Assembly: GCF_008153345.1 (NCBI RefSeq)
Contig: NZ_CP042818.1
Span: 3,249,001-3,313,000 of the forward strand
DNA length: 64,000 bases
Direction of reading: 5' to 3'
DNA from: Treponema phagedenis
GTDB lineage: Bacteria > Spirochaetota > Spirochaetia > Treponematales > Treponemataceae
How positions within the stretch are numbered: position 1 is the stretch's first letter; each line of letters opens with the position of its first letter. The translations under genes were made by a program, and so were the position numbers. Of the stretch, positions 1-9,078 are shown in pieces. Below the pieces are notes generated by a model, which made no database searches, had not been told where the DNA came from, and worked only from the letters and a program-made list of their open reading frames with translations.

Positions 1-404
1 CGGATAAATTGCTATATGCTCTTGTATGGGATACTTTTTTCGACAATATTAGAATTCTTTTAAACAATCAATATTCATTTCAACCTTTTTGGGATGAGTA
101 TAATAAACCGAAGACAACCACAGCGAATTCTTGGGAAGAACGGTTTGAATCTGAAAAGAAAAAGGTTACAAAAGCAATGGGGACGCAAAACACCGCCCAT
201 CTTTTAACAATTGTGTTTAGGCGCTTATATACATTGCGTAATCAAATTATTCATGGAGGTGCAACATATAACAGCAGTACGAATCAATCGCAAAAAAAAG
301 AAGCTTGCAGATTTTTGCTTACTATTATTCCTGCAATTATTAACATAATCATGGATAATTACAATGAAGATTGGGGAATACCGTATTATCCCGTGGTGAA
401 ATAA
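1..404 (+). CDS. HEPN-domain protein (Apea-like), 5' end outside window
   Basis: The reading frame is open back to the first base (an Asp-Lys pair precedes the first possible TTG start at 9), so this is the C-terminal part of a longer gene. The visible 131+ residues contain RNQIIHGGATYNS, which is the R-x4-H motif of HEPN domains in the sequence context of the Apea-like family, and end in the family-typical DNYNEDWGIPYYPVV. HEPN proteins are often RNases or nucleic-acid-binding helical proteins in toxin-antitoxin or defence loci. No partner gene is visible downstream and the upstream side is cut off, so its role cannot be judged here. Confidence 0.7.
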   Translation, partial: DKLLYALVWDTFFDNIRILLNNQYSFQPFWDEYNKPKTTTANSWEERFESEKKKVTKAMGTQNTAHLLTIVFRRLYTLRNQIIHGGATYNSSTNQSQKKEACRFLLTIIPAIINIIMDNYNEDWGIPYYPVVK

Positions 405-464
405 CTACGACAGAATGCTTTTTAGTTTGAAGAATCTTTATTTTTCGTTTGCGTAGCTTCATGC

Positions 465-1487
465 TTATGCATAAAAAAACGAATCAATAGTTTTTCTGCC
501 GGCAAGTAAAGCAATAAGCCTGTCCATACCGAGTGCGACTCCAGAGCAGGGCGGCATTTGTGCACAAATATCACCGAAGTTTTTTACCGAAGGGTGCGGC
601 ACTAAGGCGGTTTTTTCTTTAAGTGCCGCTTCTTCCGCAAAATAACGGGTGACGGTATCGCTGTCTCGTTCTTCGGTATAACAGTTTGCCAATTCAATTC
701 CGCCCGCATACACTTCCCAGCGCTCTTTTACCTGCCGCGTAACGGTTTTTCCTTCCGCCGTTTGAATGGTGAAAGCTTTGTTTTTTGCAAGGCAAGGAAC
801 TTCTGCCGGATAATCCATTAACGCAACACAGCGCTTTTTTGGCAAAGCCGGTTCAATACAATGCACCAAAATAAGTTCATATAAATCATCCCAACCGTAA
901 TGGGCAAACTCCGTGCCGGAAGCAAGGTCAAGCCGCCTTGCCTGTTCTGCAAGTTTTTTAACGCTGTCTTGCTCGGCAAGTGAAAAGCCTGCATAACGGA
1001 TAAAAGCATCTTCCATCGTAAGAAGCTGAAAACCTTCGGCAAAAAAATTACATGCTTCGGGACTTGCAAGCGGATGGTTTTTTATTTTATCGATAATAAA
1101 GCAAAAAAAAGATTCTGTTATTTTGATTGAATCTTTATAGTCCGCATTCATTGTATAATACTCAAGCATGGTAAATTCGGGGCTGTGAATCCTTCCGACA
1201 GACTCACCGTTCCGATAACATTTTGAGATTTGAAAAACAGAACGTTTGGTTTGCGCAATCACCGGTTTAATAAAAACTTCAGGAGAAGGAACTAAAAACA
1301 GCTTTTTTGCAGATTCTTTTGGCATAAAAGGCTGAATAGCTTCGGTTTGAAAAACCTCTAAACAGGTTTCTGGAATAAGCGCGGCTGCCAATGCCGGCGT
1401 ATCCAATTCAAGATAATTATTTTCAATAAAAAAATCCCGTGCGGTCTGCAAGCATAACGCACGAAATTCAAGCGCTTCAATATCCAT
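465..1487 (-). CDS. epmA: EF-P lysine aminoacylase (EpmA/GenX/PoxA-like)
   Basis: This is a class II lysyl-tRNA-synthetase-like catalytic domain without the anticodon-binding domain. Family motifs are seen in order: RDFFIENNYLELDTP near the N-terminus, the motif-2 region RIHSPEFTMLEYY, GGIELANCYTEE, and the C-terminal motif 3 GVALGMDRLIALL. Length is about 340 residues, close to the usual 325. In other bacteria EpmA attaches (R)-beta-lysine to a lysine of elongation factor P, which relieves stalling at polyproline. I chose the ATG at 1487 because homology begins at MDIEALEF; a frame extension to 1607 adds 40 unrelated residues. The partner EpmB (lysine 2,3-aminomutase) and EF-P are not in the window. 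Repeat copy A lies just upstream. Confidence 0.87.
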   Translation of the reverse strand: MDIEALEFRALCLQTARDFFIENNYLELDTPALAAALIPETCLEVFQTEAIQPFMPKESAKKLFLVPSPEVFIKPVIAQTKRSVFQISKCYRNGESVGRIHSPEFTMLEYYTMNADYKDSIKITESFFCFIIDKIKNHPLASPEACNFFAEGFQLLTMEDAFIRYAGFSLAEQDSVKKLAEQARRLDLASGTEFAHYGWDDLYELILVHCIEPALPKKRCVALMDYPAEVPCLAKNKAFTIQTAEGKTVTRQVKERWEVYAGGIELANCYTEERDSDTVTRYFAEEAALKEKTALVPHPSVKNFGDICAQMPPCSGVALGMDRLIALLAGRKTIDSFFYA

Positions 1488-1621
1488 GACGTAAAAATAA
1501 CAGGTTTCATTTTTTTTTACAATTGCCAAAGCGAAAAGAGCGGGACATCCGCACGAACAAGCCGCCGACACCCCTTGTCCACGCATTAAACCGGCGATTA
1601 CAAACAATACTTAAAAACTAC

Positions 1622-1809
1622 CTAGTATAGTGTTTTGTAATTAACTTCCTGTTATACAAATCGGAGTATCAACAATAAGGGACTGCGGATTTAAGCATGC
1701 CTATGGTAAATTGCTCGCCGTTGCGCCGTGTCGAGCTCTTTTTATAAAAGTTTTTATGGTTTTTGTACGATGTATTAAAAAAAATTAATCGACTTATTAA
1801 AAAAACGCT
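1622..1809 (-). repeat. Modular intergenic repeat, copy A (no internal module)
   Basis: Copy A occupies most of the 425-nt gap between epmA and the next gene. On the minus strand it reads left end AGCGTTTTTTTAATAAG, then TTTATAAAAAGAGCTCGACAC, GCGCAACGGCGAGCAATTTACC, and right end TTAATTACAAAACACTATAC. The two ends form an imperfect terminal inverted repeat of about 17 bp. There is no hairpin module between GACAC and the GAGCAATTTACC block, so this is a basic form of the family. Bases 1488-1621 and 1810-1912 show nothing else I recognise. Confidence 0.8.
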
Positions 1810-1912
1810 GTAATGAGTGTGTGATTTTTTTTTATATGTATGTCGCAGACGGATGAAAAATAATGGGGTACGCGGGAGAATTCGCTGATCACATTGTATT
1901 AAAGGGGCTTTG

Positions 1913-3691
1913 TTATTCTGATCGTTGCGCAAAAAAGTTAAGGCAAACGCAAATGAAGGCTGTGATAAGACAGAAACAACCGATAAAACCCGCCATGCTC
2001 GGTGAAAGGTAGCAAATAAAGGCGATTAAAAGCCGTGTGATATAACGCGATGCTTCTACCATTAGAATGGAGGGGATTAGAAAGAGCGGAAAAAAGAAAA
2101 TCCAAATAAATCTGAATGGGGCTCCCGGTTGTAATCTGAATTTCCATGCAAGGGTTAAAGCATAAATAGAAATAATAAGCAGCAGTAAGGGTTCAGCAAG
2201 TCGTGAAAGAATTTCTCTTTCATATACAATTTTTTCAAAACCGTATTGCTCGGCAATCGGTTTAAAAGAATATAGTTGTGCGAGACTCATTGAATCTTCT
2301 CCGTTAGATGCGGCAATAATCAAATTAAAATCTAAAAAAGAAACCGGCAGATCAAAATCAATAAAATCTCGCAAGTCGGCGTATCCTTCTATAAGCTGCG
2401 GAAGAATCGGAGCTTCTTCTTTATTTCGATCAACCGCCTCAATTTGCATACGCAGAATTTCCTCCCCGTTTTCATTTATCAGTGGAACCAATTTCGCATA
2501 GGGAACGGATATTTTTGCAGATACGTTGTCGGAAAAAGTTTTTCGGGTAATCAGGCAATTTCTTAAATACATTTTTACGGCTTTTTTTGATGAAGCAAAA
2601 GTTACGCCTTCAACGCTGATTGTTGTTTTAGGAATACTGTCGGATGAAACAGTGAAAGTGATGTTTTTTGCAAATTCTCGTGATTTAATGGTCAGTGTTT
2701 CATCAATAAAAAACACGTGTTCTAAAAGCTTTTCTTCTGATAACCGTAAAAATCTATCAACATCGGGATCTTTTTTTTCGGGGTCGGTTTGTATAAGTTT
2801 ATCTTTTAAACTTAAAAAAGAATAATACGCTTTGATATACTCTTTTTGCCGGAATGCTAAATACGCATTTCTTTTTTCTGCAAAGAAGGCATACTCTTTT
2901 TTCGCATTAATATCTGCAAAACCTTTTTCAATTTGTTCCCATGACTGCACTTCAATTTTTGTTGCTTCTTCTTTTATAGGATCGGAAGAATCCGCTGTAT
3001 GTTTTGCTTGCGCGGCATAGTAGTACGCAGAATAAAAATCCTGCTTTTCCATCTGCATTTTTGCAAGCTCAACAGCTTTTTGCGGGCTAATACCCAAAAT
3101 ATCGGAAATTTCCGTGCTAACTGATGCGCGGTTGCGGGCTTCTTCGGAGATCTGAAGCCTTTCTTCGGCAATGCGGATTTTATCCGCCAATTGTTTTATC
3201 TCGGTGTTTTCTTTCCAAATAGCTGCAGCCTGTTCAGTTGCCGCCAATGCTTTTTTATAGGATTTTTCATTATAGGCTCTTTGAGCCATTGTATGACAAT
3301 CATAAAAATCGTACGATCGATTTACCGCCGTTTGTTGTGCATGGATAAGAGCAGGGCGGATTGACTCGGTAAGCACAGTTAAAATACCTATACAAATCAG
3401 AACAAGTAGAAAAGCCCCTTTTAAGTATTTTATTTGTGTTTTTGAATATCTTTGTAAAATATGAGGCGCATTTTTTCCAAAGAGAAGAGAGTATCCGAGC
3501 AGTATTGAAGAGATAATCAATATGGGAAAATAGTTGATAAACAAAAGAACTGTTTTCCGCAGCTGCCATGAAAAGACGAACGGGGGAATAAGATCAGGTG
3601 TTTTTTGTGATAACGCAAAAAGAAGGCAAAGAACAAAGCCTAACAGTAAGTGGAAAACAATAAAAAGAGCAGCTTTTAAGGCTTCACGCAT
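1913..3691 (-). CDS. Multi-pass membrane protein with large extracytoplasmic domain, unknown function
   Basis: A 592-residue protein. It has three predicted membrane segments at the N-terminus (about residues 8-28, 45-67 and 88-107), a hydrophilic middle of about 370 residues, and three hydrophobic segments at the C-terminus (about 490-590). The first part of the middle region (about 130-240) is helical and rich in Ala/Glu/Lys with a TPR-like periodicity (SYKKALAATEQAAAIW, DFYSAYYYAAQAKHTA). The rest looks beta-rich. I do not recognise the family. Its start overlaps the end of the preceding membrane-protein gene by 8 nt, so the two are probably translated together and may form one complex. 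Confidence 0.7.
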   Translation of the reverse strand: MREALKAALFIVFHLLLGFVLCLLFALSQKTPDLIPPFVFSWQLRKTVLLFINYFPILIISSILLGYSLLFGKNAPHILQRYSKTQIKYLKGAFLLVLICIGILTVLTESIRPALIHAQQTAVNRSYDFYDCHTMAQRAYNEKSYKKALAATEQAAAIWKENTEIKQLADKIRIAEERLQISEEARNRASVSTEISDILGISPQKAVELAKMQMEKQDFYSAYYYAAQAKHTADSSDPIKEEATKIEVQSWEQIEKGFADINAKKEYAFFAEKRNAYLAFRQKEYIKAYYSFLSLKDKLIQTDPEKKDPDVDRFLRLSEEKLLEHVFFIDETLTIKSREFAKNITFTVSSDSIPKTTISVEGVTFASSKKAVKMYLRNCLITRKTFSDNVSAKISVPYAKLVPLINENGEEILRMQIEAVDRNKEEAPILPQLIEGYADLRDFIDFDLPVSFLDFNLIIAASNGEDSMSLAQLYSFKPIAEQYGFEKIVYEREILSRLAEPLLLLIISIYALTLAWKFRLQPGAPFRFIWIFFFPLFLIPSILMVEASRYITRLLIAFICYLSPSMAGFIGCFCLITAFICVCLNFFAQRSE

Positions 3692-4469
3692 AACGGCTCC
3701 TTTTTACTTTTTTTTGCAAAGCTGCGAGTAAGGCAACAAGTCCAGAAAAAAGGTATATGCAGCAGGCAACGATCCCCGCGTATATGGCAATTACCAAAGG
3801 CGGGACAACCTGCATCGGTAATAAAGTCTGTAGTTTTATAAAATAAAGAGGATTTTGAGCAGTGCTGAATAATAGAAAAAAAGATAAAGAAAAACAAAGG
3901 ATAAAAATAGCGTTCAACATTTTCCAATTTGTTATGAATAGCAAAACGCCGGAACCGCAAAAAAGAAAAAACAGCAATGCTGCGCAAAGAAAATACGTTG
4001 TCAACCCGAAATCAAAACTTTGCTGAAAGTATGCGTTAAATTCTTTTATCGGCTCTATAATAGGGTTAAGAATAGCGGGCGGAGCGATGAAATTCTCAAG
4101 CTTGGTATCCGTTGATACAGCCGCCGCCACGGTCTCTGTGTAGGACTCGGTTTTTGATGAATTTGCGTAAAAAAGGAGTGGAATAAGCCCGAAAAGGCAG
4201 ATGCTCAAGGCAATGATAAAAAAAACAAAAGAAAGCAACTTTTTTTTGCTATGACGCATAATATACGTATAGGCAATTAAGACGGAAAGGATGCATATCG
4301 ACGGAGATAAAACACAAACCGACCGCAAAAAAATTGAGGTAAATCGCACGGAATTTGTATCAAAGCTAAAAAATTCTACAAAAGAATAAACTACGGAAAT
4401 AATCGGAAGTAAGATAATAAAACTTCCAAAAACTACCGCTGCAACCTTCAAAGCGGTTTTCATATACAT
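3684..4469 (-). CDS. Small multi-pass membrane protein, unknown function
   Basis: A 261-residue protein with about six hydrophobic segments (about residues 8-30, 45-68, 78-102, 160-178, 185-203 and 222-248). The non-membrane loop near residues 105-155 contains TESYTETVAAAVSTDTKLENF. It is the promoter-proximal gene of a two-gene minus-strand unit and its 3' end overlaps the start of the 592-residue membrane protein. A second ATG two codons inside (4463) is an equally good start; neither has a clear ribosome binding site. It is divergent from the flagellar operon. No family recognised. Confidence 0.65.
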   Translation of the reverse strand: MYMKTALKVAAVVFGSFIILLPIISVVYSFVEFFSFDTNSVRFTSIFLRSVCVLSPSICILSVLIAYTYIMRHSKKKLLSFVFFIIALSICLFGLIPLLFYANSSKTESYTETVAAAVSTDTKLENFIAPPAILNPIIEPIKEFNAYFQQSFDFGLTTYFLCAALLFFLFCGSGVLLFITNWKMLNAIFILCFSLSFFLLFSTAQNPLYFIKLQTLLPMQVVPPLVIAIYAGIVACCIYLFSGLVALLAALQKKVKRSRYA

Positions 4470-4621
4470 ACAATATCATGTTCTTTAAACAAAAACAAGA
4501 AGTTTTTAAGTTTTGAGATACAGAAGGGGTGATTTTATGCTTCAAGAGTCAAGAAAAAGCAACGCATTGCGGTTATTTCAAGTAAATTTTTGTTAATCCG
4601 GTTGATTTTATAATAAAAATC

Positions 4622-4648
4622 TCAACAAAAGTTTTAACATGCCGAAAT
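4622..4648 (+). promoter_or_regulatory. Sigma-28 (FliA)-type promoter for the flagellar operon
   Basis: TCAA at 4622-4625 and GCCGAAAT at 4641-4648 are separated by 15 nt, close to the sigma-28 consensus TAAA-N15-GCCGATAA. It lies 62 nt before the fliK start, and no comparable sigma-70 promoter was seen between 4470 and 4709. Sigma-28-type control of the treponemal flagellar operon is known from T. denticola; assignment here rests on the motif and position only. Confidence 0.65.
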
Positions 4649-4709
4649 TATTGTATAGAAGGCGTAGTTAATACACTTTGTATTTTATTAAAGAATTGGA
4701 GGTTCATAT

Positions 4710-6050
4710 ATGCAGACACTTGGAATCGGCGCGGAAATTCTGCCTCTTGCCAATACAGGCGATGCGGAGCTAAAGGAGCCGAGTAAAAAAGAAGCTGCCG
4801 AACCTGTAAGAAAGGGAGATTCGTTTCCGGCAATGTTAAAAAAAATGATTGCAAAAGCCATGGAAGGAGAAAATCCGCAAGAAAAACAAACTCTTGCGGC
4901 AGATTTTCATATACACAAGGAAACAGGAACGGATAATGGTAGAGATGTTATAGAAAACAAAAAACTTGCTTCTATCTTAAAAAAAGATGAGAAGGTTTTA
5001 AATTTTCAGAAAAAAGATGACAAAAAAGGTACGTTTGCTTTTGTTGATTCGAAAAAAAACGAACCGGATGTAAAAAACGCAAAAGACAAACAAATCTCTC
5101 CCAAAAAGAGTTCTATAAAACAAAACAAGAATCTTAATTTATATGTCGGTAAGGCTGAAGAATTTAATATTGAAAAGTTACAGGAAACAATTGAAATAAA
5201 TGAACCCGTGCTTCTTTTTTCTTCTCAAAAAGAAGTTGAAGAAAAACTTGAAAGCTCCGGTAAAGGTAAAAAGAAAAACAAAACAAATTCTGCAACGGTT
5301 GTTGCAGAAGCGGCGGCAAAGCAGGATTCTTTACTAGCAAAATTAGACAGCAAGCTTCAAAAAGAGGAAGAAACGGCTGCAGTGCAAAAACAAAGTGCAC
5401 GAACAAAGAAGCTTGTTTTTGACGTGCAAGATCTTAGAACCGGAGAAGCGGAGCAAGGAACAATTCATGAGGCGGGTAGTGAAGTGCGTGTTTCCACGGA
5501 AACCGCTCCGGATGCAACGCTTGAATTTCGTGCTGATTCCACTGTAGAAGGGGCGGCTCAAAATAAGCAGGGTGTGGCGGATGCAAAGCCGGCTCAGCCG
5601 CAAAATGTGCAATCGGCTCTTTTGCAGCAGATACAAAGCGCAAGCACCGATATCGTTCAATCGGGAAAAATTATTCTAAGAGATAATAATCAAGGACTAA
5701 TCCGCATAAACCTAAAACCAGAACATCTTGGAACGGTAAAAATAAACCTTGAACTTTCGGGGGATAAAAAACTGACCGGTAGAATATCGGTTGCTTCAAA
5801 AGAGGCGTATGAAGCGTTTAAAGAAAGCTTGCATGATTTAACGGTTGCCTTTGAGCAAGGCGGCTTTGAAACGGCGGGCTTTGATTTACAATGGTTTGGG
5901 GAAAGTAATGCAAAAGCATTTTCCGATGAAAATATGTTTCACTCTCTTTCCGCATATGAAAGCAATTCAGGCCTAAAATCAGGCAATGAATTTACCGAAA
6001 AGCAAATATACAGTTATGGACAAGCTGAAGCGGTTAATATTTTAGCATAA
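4710..6050 (+). CDS. fliK: Flagellar hook-length control protein FliK (Tap1)
   Basis: First gene of the flagellar operon. The long N-terminal part (to about residue 310) is Lys/Glu-rich, low in complexity and poorly conserved, as is usual for FliK. The C-terminal Flg_hook domain (about 325-430) is clear: GLIRINLKPEHLGTVKI followed by LTGRISVASKEAYEAFKESL. FliK measures hook length and switches the export gate substrate from hook to filament proteins through FlhB. The start ATG has a good ribosome binding site (GGAGG, 8 nt upstream). In T. denticola the gene in this place is called tap1. flgD follows 9 nt after the stop. Confidence 0.88.
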   Translation: MQTLGIGAEILPLANTGDAELKEPSKKEAAEPVRKGDSFPAMLKKMIAKAMEGENPQEKQTLAADFHIHKETGTDNGRDVIENKKLASILKKDEKVLNFQKKDDKKGTFAFVDSKKNEPDVKNAKDKQISPKKSSIKQNKNLNLYVGKAEEFNIEKLQETIEINEPVLLFSSQKEVEEKLESSGKGKKKNKTNSATVVAEAAAKQDSLLAKLDSKLQKEEETAAVQKQSARTKKLVFDVQDLRTGEAEQGTIHEAGSEVRVSTETAPDATLEFRADSTVEGAAQNKQGVADAKPAQPQNVQSALLQQIQSASTDIVQSGKIILRDNNQGLIRINLKPEHLGTVKINLELSGDKKLTGRISVASKEAYEAFKESLHDLTVAFEQGGFETAGFDLQWFGESNAKAFSDENMFHSLSAYESNSGLKSGNEFTEKQIYSYGQAEAVNILA

Positions 6051-6059
6051 GGAGCGAAT

Positions 6060-6551
6060 ATGAATACAGGTGCAATACAAAATGCAATGGCGGCAACACA
6101 ATTATTTGAAATGAGTCCCGAAGAAAAGACTCGGCTTGAGTTGGATGTTAATGCCTTTAACAAACAAATTGAAATTGACGGACGCAAGCCGAAACAGGAG
6201 CTTGGAAAAAATGATTTTTTGCAACTTCTTATTGCGCAATTAAGTCATCAGGATCCGACCGCTCCAATGGAAGACACACAGTTTGTTGCGCAAATGGCGC
6301 AGTTTACCTCGCTTGAACAAATGACAAACGTAAGCCAGAGTTTTGAAAAACTGAACAACTTACTTTCCGGATCGGAGGCGGTGAATGCGGTTGGAAAGCA
6401 GGTAAATATTGAAGACGGTTCAATAAAGGTTTCCGGTGTCATCACTGCTGCTACACGAGGGGAAATTCCTCAAGTACAGGTTGACGGAAAATGGTACGAT
6501 TGGTCTACGGTAAAAACCGTATATATAGGCGAAGCTCAGGCAAATCGCTAA
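6060..6551 (+). CDS. flgD: Flagellar hook capping/assembly protein FlgD
   Basis: A 163-residue protein with the conserved N-terminal FlgD core (about residues 45-95): LGKNDFLQLLIAQLSHQDP followed by PMEDTQFVAQMAQFTSLEQM. FlgD forms the cap on which hook subunits polymerise. The C-terminal part here is short compared with enteric FlgD (about 230), which is common in spirochetes. It sits between fliK and flgE, and all three gaps are under 45 nt. Confidence 0.93.
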   Translation: MNTGAIQNAMAATQLFEMSPEEKTRLELDVNAFNKQIEIDGRKPKQELGKNDFLQLLIAQLSHQDPTAPMEDTQFVAQMAQFTSLEQMTNVSQSFEKLNNLLSGSEAVNAVGKQVNIEDGSIKVSGVITAATRGEIPQVQVDGKWYDWSTVKTVYIGEAQANR

Positions 6552-6590
6552 GCTTAAAACTTTTAGAAGAAATTTAGGAGACAAAACACT

Positions 6591-7982
6591 ATGATGAGAT
6601 CATTATTTTCCGGCGTTTCCGGAATGCAAAATCACCAGACAAGAATGGATGTTATCGGAAATAACGTCGCAAACGTGAATACCACAGGTTTTAAGCGCGG
6701 CAGAGTTAATTTCCAGGATTTAATTTCTCAACAATTGAGCGGTGCATCCCGTCCGAATGAAGAAGTCGGCGGTGTTAACCCGAAAGAAGTAGGGCTCGGT
6801 GTTATGGTCGCAAGCATTGATACGGTACACACACAAGGAGCCTTGCAAACTACCGGAATCAATACTGATATTGCGATACAAGGAAACGGATTCTTTATTT
6901 TAAAAGACGGAGAAAAGAGTTTCTACACAAGAGCAGGTGCATTCGGTGTTGACAGAGACGGCACATTGGTAAATCCTGCCAACGGAATGCGCGTGCAAGG
7001 TTGGATGGCGGAAGACATTGAGGGGCAGCAAATAATCAATACATCCGATCAAACCGAAGACTTAATTATTCCGATTGGTCAAAAAATTGATGCAAAGGCT
7101 ACAACCGATGTTGCCTATGCGTGCAACCTTGATAAACGTTTACCCGAATTGCCCGAAGGTGCAAATCAAGCGGATATATTACGATCAACGTGGGCAACCG
7201 ATTTTAACGTATACGATACTTTCGGGGAACAACATAAACTGCAGATGGTTTTCTCAAGGGTCCCCGGTACAAACAACCAGTGGCTCGCAACCGTAAATGT
7301 TGATCCGGAAAATCAGGCCGGAACGGAAACGCGTGTAGGTATTGGAACAACCGACGGAACGGAAAATACCTTTATTGTCAGCTTTGACAACTATGGGCAT
7401 TTGGCCTCGGTTACCGACACGGCGGGAAATGTTACAGCGCCGGCGGGACAGGTTTTAGTGCAGGCTTCTTATAATGTTGTCGGCGCAAACCCTGATGAAG
7501 GCGGTGCTCCCACTCGTCATACTTTTAACATCAATCTTGGAGAAATAGGAACATCTCGCAATACGATTACACAGTTTGCCGAAAGAAGCACTACAAAAGC
7601 ATATCAGCAGGACGGTTACGCAATGGGCTATCTTGAGAATTTCAAAATTGACCAAAGTGGTATTATCACCGGCGTATATTCAAACGGTGCAAGCCGTGAA
7701 ATCGGGCAGCTTGCTTTGGCAGGTTTTGCCAACCAGGGCGGTTTGGAAAAAGCAGGGGAAAACACTTATATTCAATCGAACAACTCGGGTATTGCGAACA
7801 TTACCGTATCAGGAGTTATGGGTAAAGGAAAGCTTATTGCAGGAACACTTGAAATGAGTAACGTGGATTTAACCGATCAATTTACCGACATGATTATTAC
7901 ACAAAGAGGGTTTCAGGCGGGAGCAAAAACCATTCAAACTTCCGATACAATGCTGGAAACTGTGTTGAATTTGAAACGGTAA
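6591..7982 (+). CDS. flgE: Flagellar hook protein FlgE
   Basis: A 463-residue hook subunit with the flagellar rod/hook N-terminus ([20 protein letters not shown], about residues 10-30) and the matching C-terminal helix ([19 protein letters not shown]). Numbering from the first ATG, Lys165 (in PIGQK) and Cys178 (in DVAYAC) are present. These are the positions described in T. denticola FlgE as forming a covalent lysinoalanine cross-link between neighbouring subunits, which makes spirochete hooks unusually stable. Two tandem ATG codons could serve as start; the first fits the published numbering. The hook turns inside the periplasm in spirochetes. Confidence 0.96.
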   Translation: MMRSLFSGVSGMQNHQTRMDVIGNNVANVNTTGFKRGRVNFQDLISQQLSGASRPNEEVGGVNPKEVGLGVMVASIDTVHTQGALQTTGINTDIAIQGNGFFILKDGEKSFYTRAGAFGVDRDGTLVNPANGMRVQGWMAEDIEGQQIINTSDQTEDLIIPIGQKIDAKATTDVAYACNLDKRLPELPEGANQADILRSTWATDFNVYDTFGEQHKLQMVFSRVPGTNNQWLATVNVDPENQAGTETRVGIGTTDGTENTFIVSFDNYGHLASVTDTAGNVTAPAGQVLVQASYNVVGANPDEGGAPTRHTFNINLGEIGTSRNTITQFAERSTTKAYQQDGYAMGYLENFKIDQSGIITGVYSNGASREIGQLALAGFANQGGLEKAGENTYIQSNNSGIANITVSGVMGKGKLIAGTLEMSNVDLTDQFTDMIITQRGFQAGAKTIQTSDTMLETVLNLKR

Positions 7983-8081
7983 TATGATATAATTTCTGCA
8001 CTTTTATAAGCAAATTGTCTACGTTGCTTATAAAAGTCCAATGTATCTTGTATTATATACTTGATAATTGAGGATAATAAA

Positions 8082-8279
8082 GTGATAAAGGTTACCAGAT
8101 TAAACGGAAAAGAATATTGGATCAATCCTCACCAGATTGAAATTATCGAAAGCAACCCCGACGTAACTTTGCAAATGCTGTCGGGAAAATACTATGTGGT
8201 AAAAGAAAAGCCTGAAGAAATCCTCAATAAGATAATAGAATATCGAAAATGCATCGGGTGTTTTAAAAATGAGTTGTAA
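8082..8279 (+). CDS. flbD: FlbD-family flagellar protein
   Basis: A small protein of 65 residues (VIKVTRLNGKEYWINPHQIE, then EKPEEILNKIIEYRK) matching the FlbD family found between flgE and motA in spirochetes and Firmicutes, called orf4 in the T. denticola operon. Its function is not settled. I chose the GTG at 8082, preceded by GAGG with 8 nt spacing, because the family starts at I-K-V-T-R-L-N-G; the frame continues upstream to a TTG at 8061 without added similarity. The 100 nt between flgE and flbD contain an inverted repeat (TTTTATAAGCAA and TTGCTTATAAAAG) that could be a processing or attenuation hairpin. Confidence 0.85.
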   Translation: MIKVTRLNGKEYWINPHQIEIIESNPDVTLQMLSGKYYVVKEKPEEILNKIIEYRKCIGCFKNEL

Positions 8280-8294
8280 AGGAGCGAGGTTTAT

Positions 8295-9074
8295 ATGGAT
8301 TTAGCATCGTTTATAGGATTTTTCGGAGCTTTTGCTATTATCTTGATGGGCGGTATTCTCGGAGGATCCGCAAGCGGGTTCTTTCACTTGCCATCAGTAT
8401 TTATTACTGTCGGAGGCTCTTATCTCACGCTCTTTTTAGCTTACCCTCTTTCATACACACTCGGTATCTTTAAAGTATGCGCACGAGTTTTTAAATCTGC
8501 CGATTTCCATGAAAAAGAAATTGTGCAGCGTCTGTATGCGCTTGCGGAAAAAAGCCGAAGAACGGGTTTGCTCGCTTTGGAAGAAGAGATTCAAGACTTT
8601 GATGATGAGTTTATGCGGACGGGGCTTCGAAATGTTGTTGACGGCATTGACGGAGAAGCAATTCGAAACTTAATGGAAAATGAATTGAGCCATATGGAAG
8701 AGCGGCATAACCGATGGATATCTTTTATAAATGCATGGGCAACCTTAGCGCCTGGCTACGGAATGTTAGGTACCGTTATGGGGCTTATCGGTATGTTGAT
8801 GGCATTGGAAGACAAAAGCAGCTTGGGTCAGAATATGGCGGTCGCGCTTGTTACTACCCTTTACGGTTCGCTGATGGCAAACTGGCTTCTTATCCCTATG
8901 GCAACAAAACTCGGACTTCAGCATGAAGCGGAAGTAAAGTCAAAAGAAATGATTATTGAAGGAGTCTTAGCCATTCAGGCAGGAGACCACCCAAGAATTT
9001 TAGCCCAGCGTTTGTTGGTATATCTCAATCCGAAAGATAAAAGAGAGCTGGAAGCGGAATTGATTAAGGATTAA
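8295..9074 (+). CDS. motA: Flagellar motor stator protein MotA
   Basis: A 259-residue membrane protein with four predicted transmembrane segments, the MotA core [17 protein letters not shown] and a large cytoplasmic loop (about residues 65-140) that contacts FliG. With MotB it forms the ion channel that drives rotation. Its stop is 4 nt from the motB ATG, so the two stator parts are probably coupled in translation. Confidence 0.95.
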   Translation: MDLASFIGFFGAFAIILMGGILGGSASGFFHLPSVFITVGGSYLTLFLAYPLSYTLGIFKVCARVFKSADFHEKEIVQRLYALAEKSRRTGLLALEEEIQDFDDEFMRTGLRNVVDGIDGEAIRNLMENELSHMEERHNRWISFINAWATLAPGYGMLGTVMGLIGMLMALEDKSSLGQNMAVALVTTLYGSLMANWLLIPMATKLGLQHEAEVKSKEMIIEGVLAIQAGDHPRILAQRLLVYLNPKDKRELEAELIKD

Positions 9075-9078
9075 GTGT

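Noticed and set aside
818-1069. Frames inside epmA and other genes on alternative phases
   Set aside because: They overlap well-supported genes, lack ribosome binding sites and show no family similarity.
1669-1932. Minus-strand frame of 87 codons upstream of the 592-residue membrane protein's end
   Set aside because: Its codons come mainly from repeat copy A, and similar frames appear in other copies because the repeat sequence is shared.
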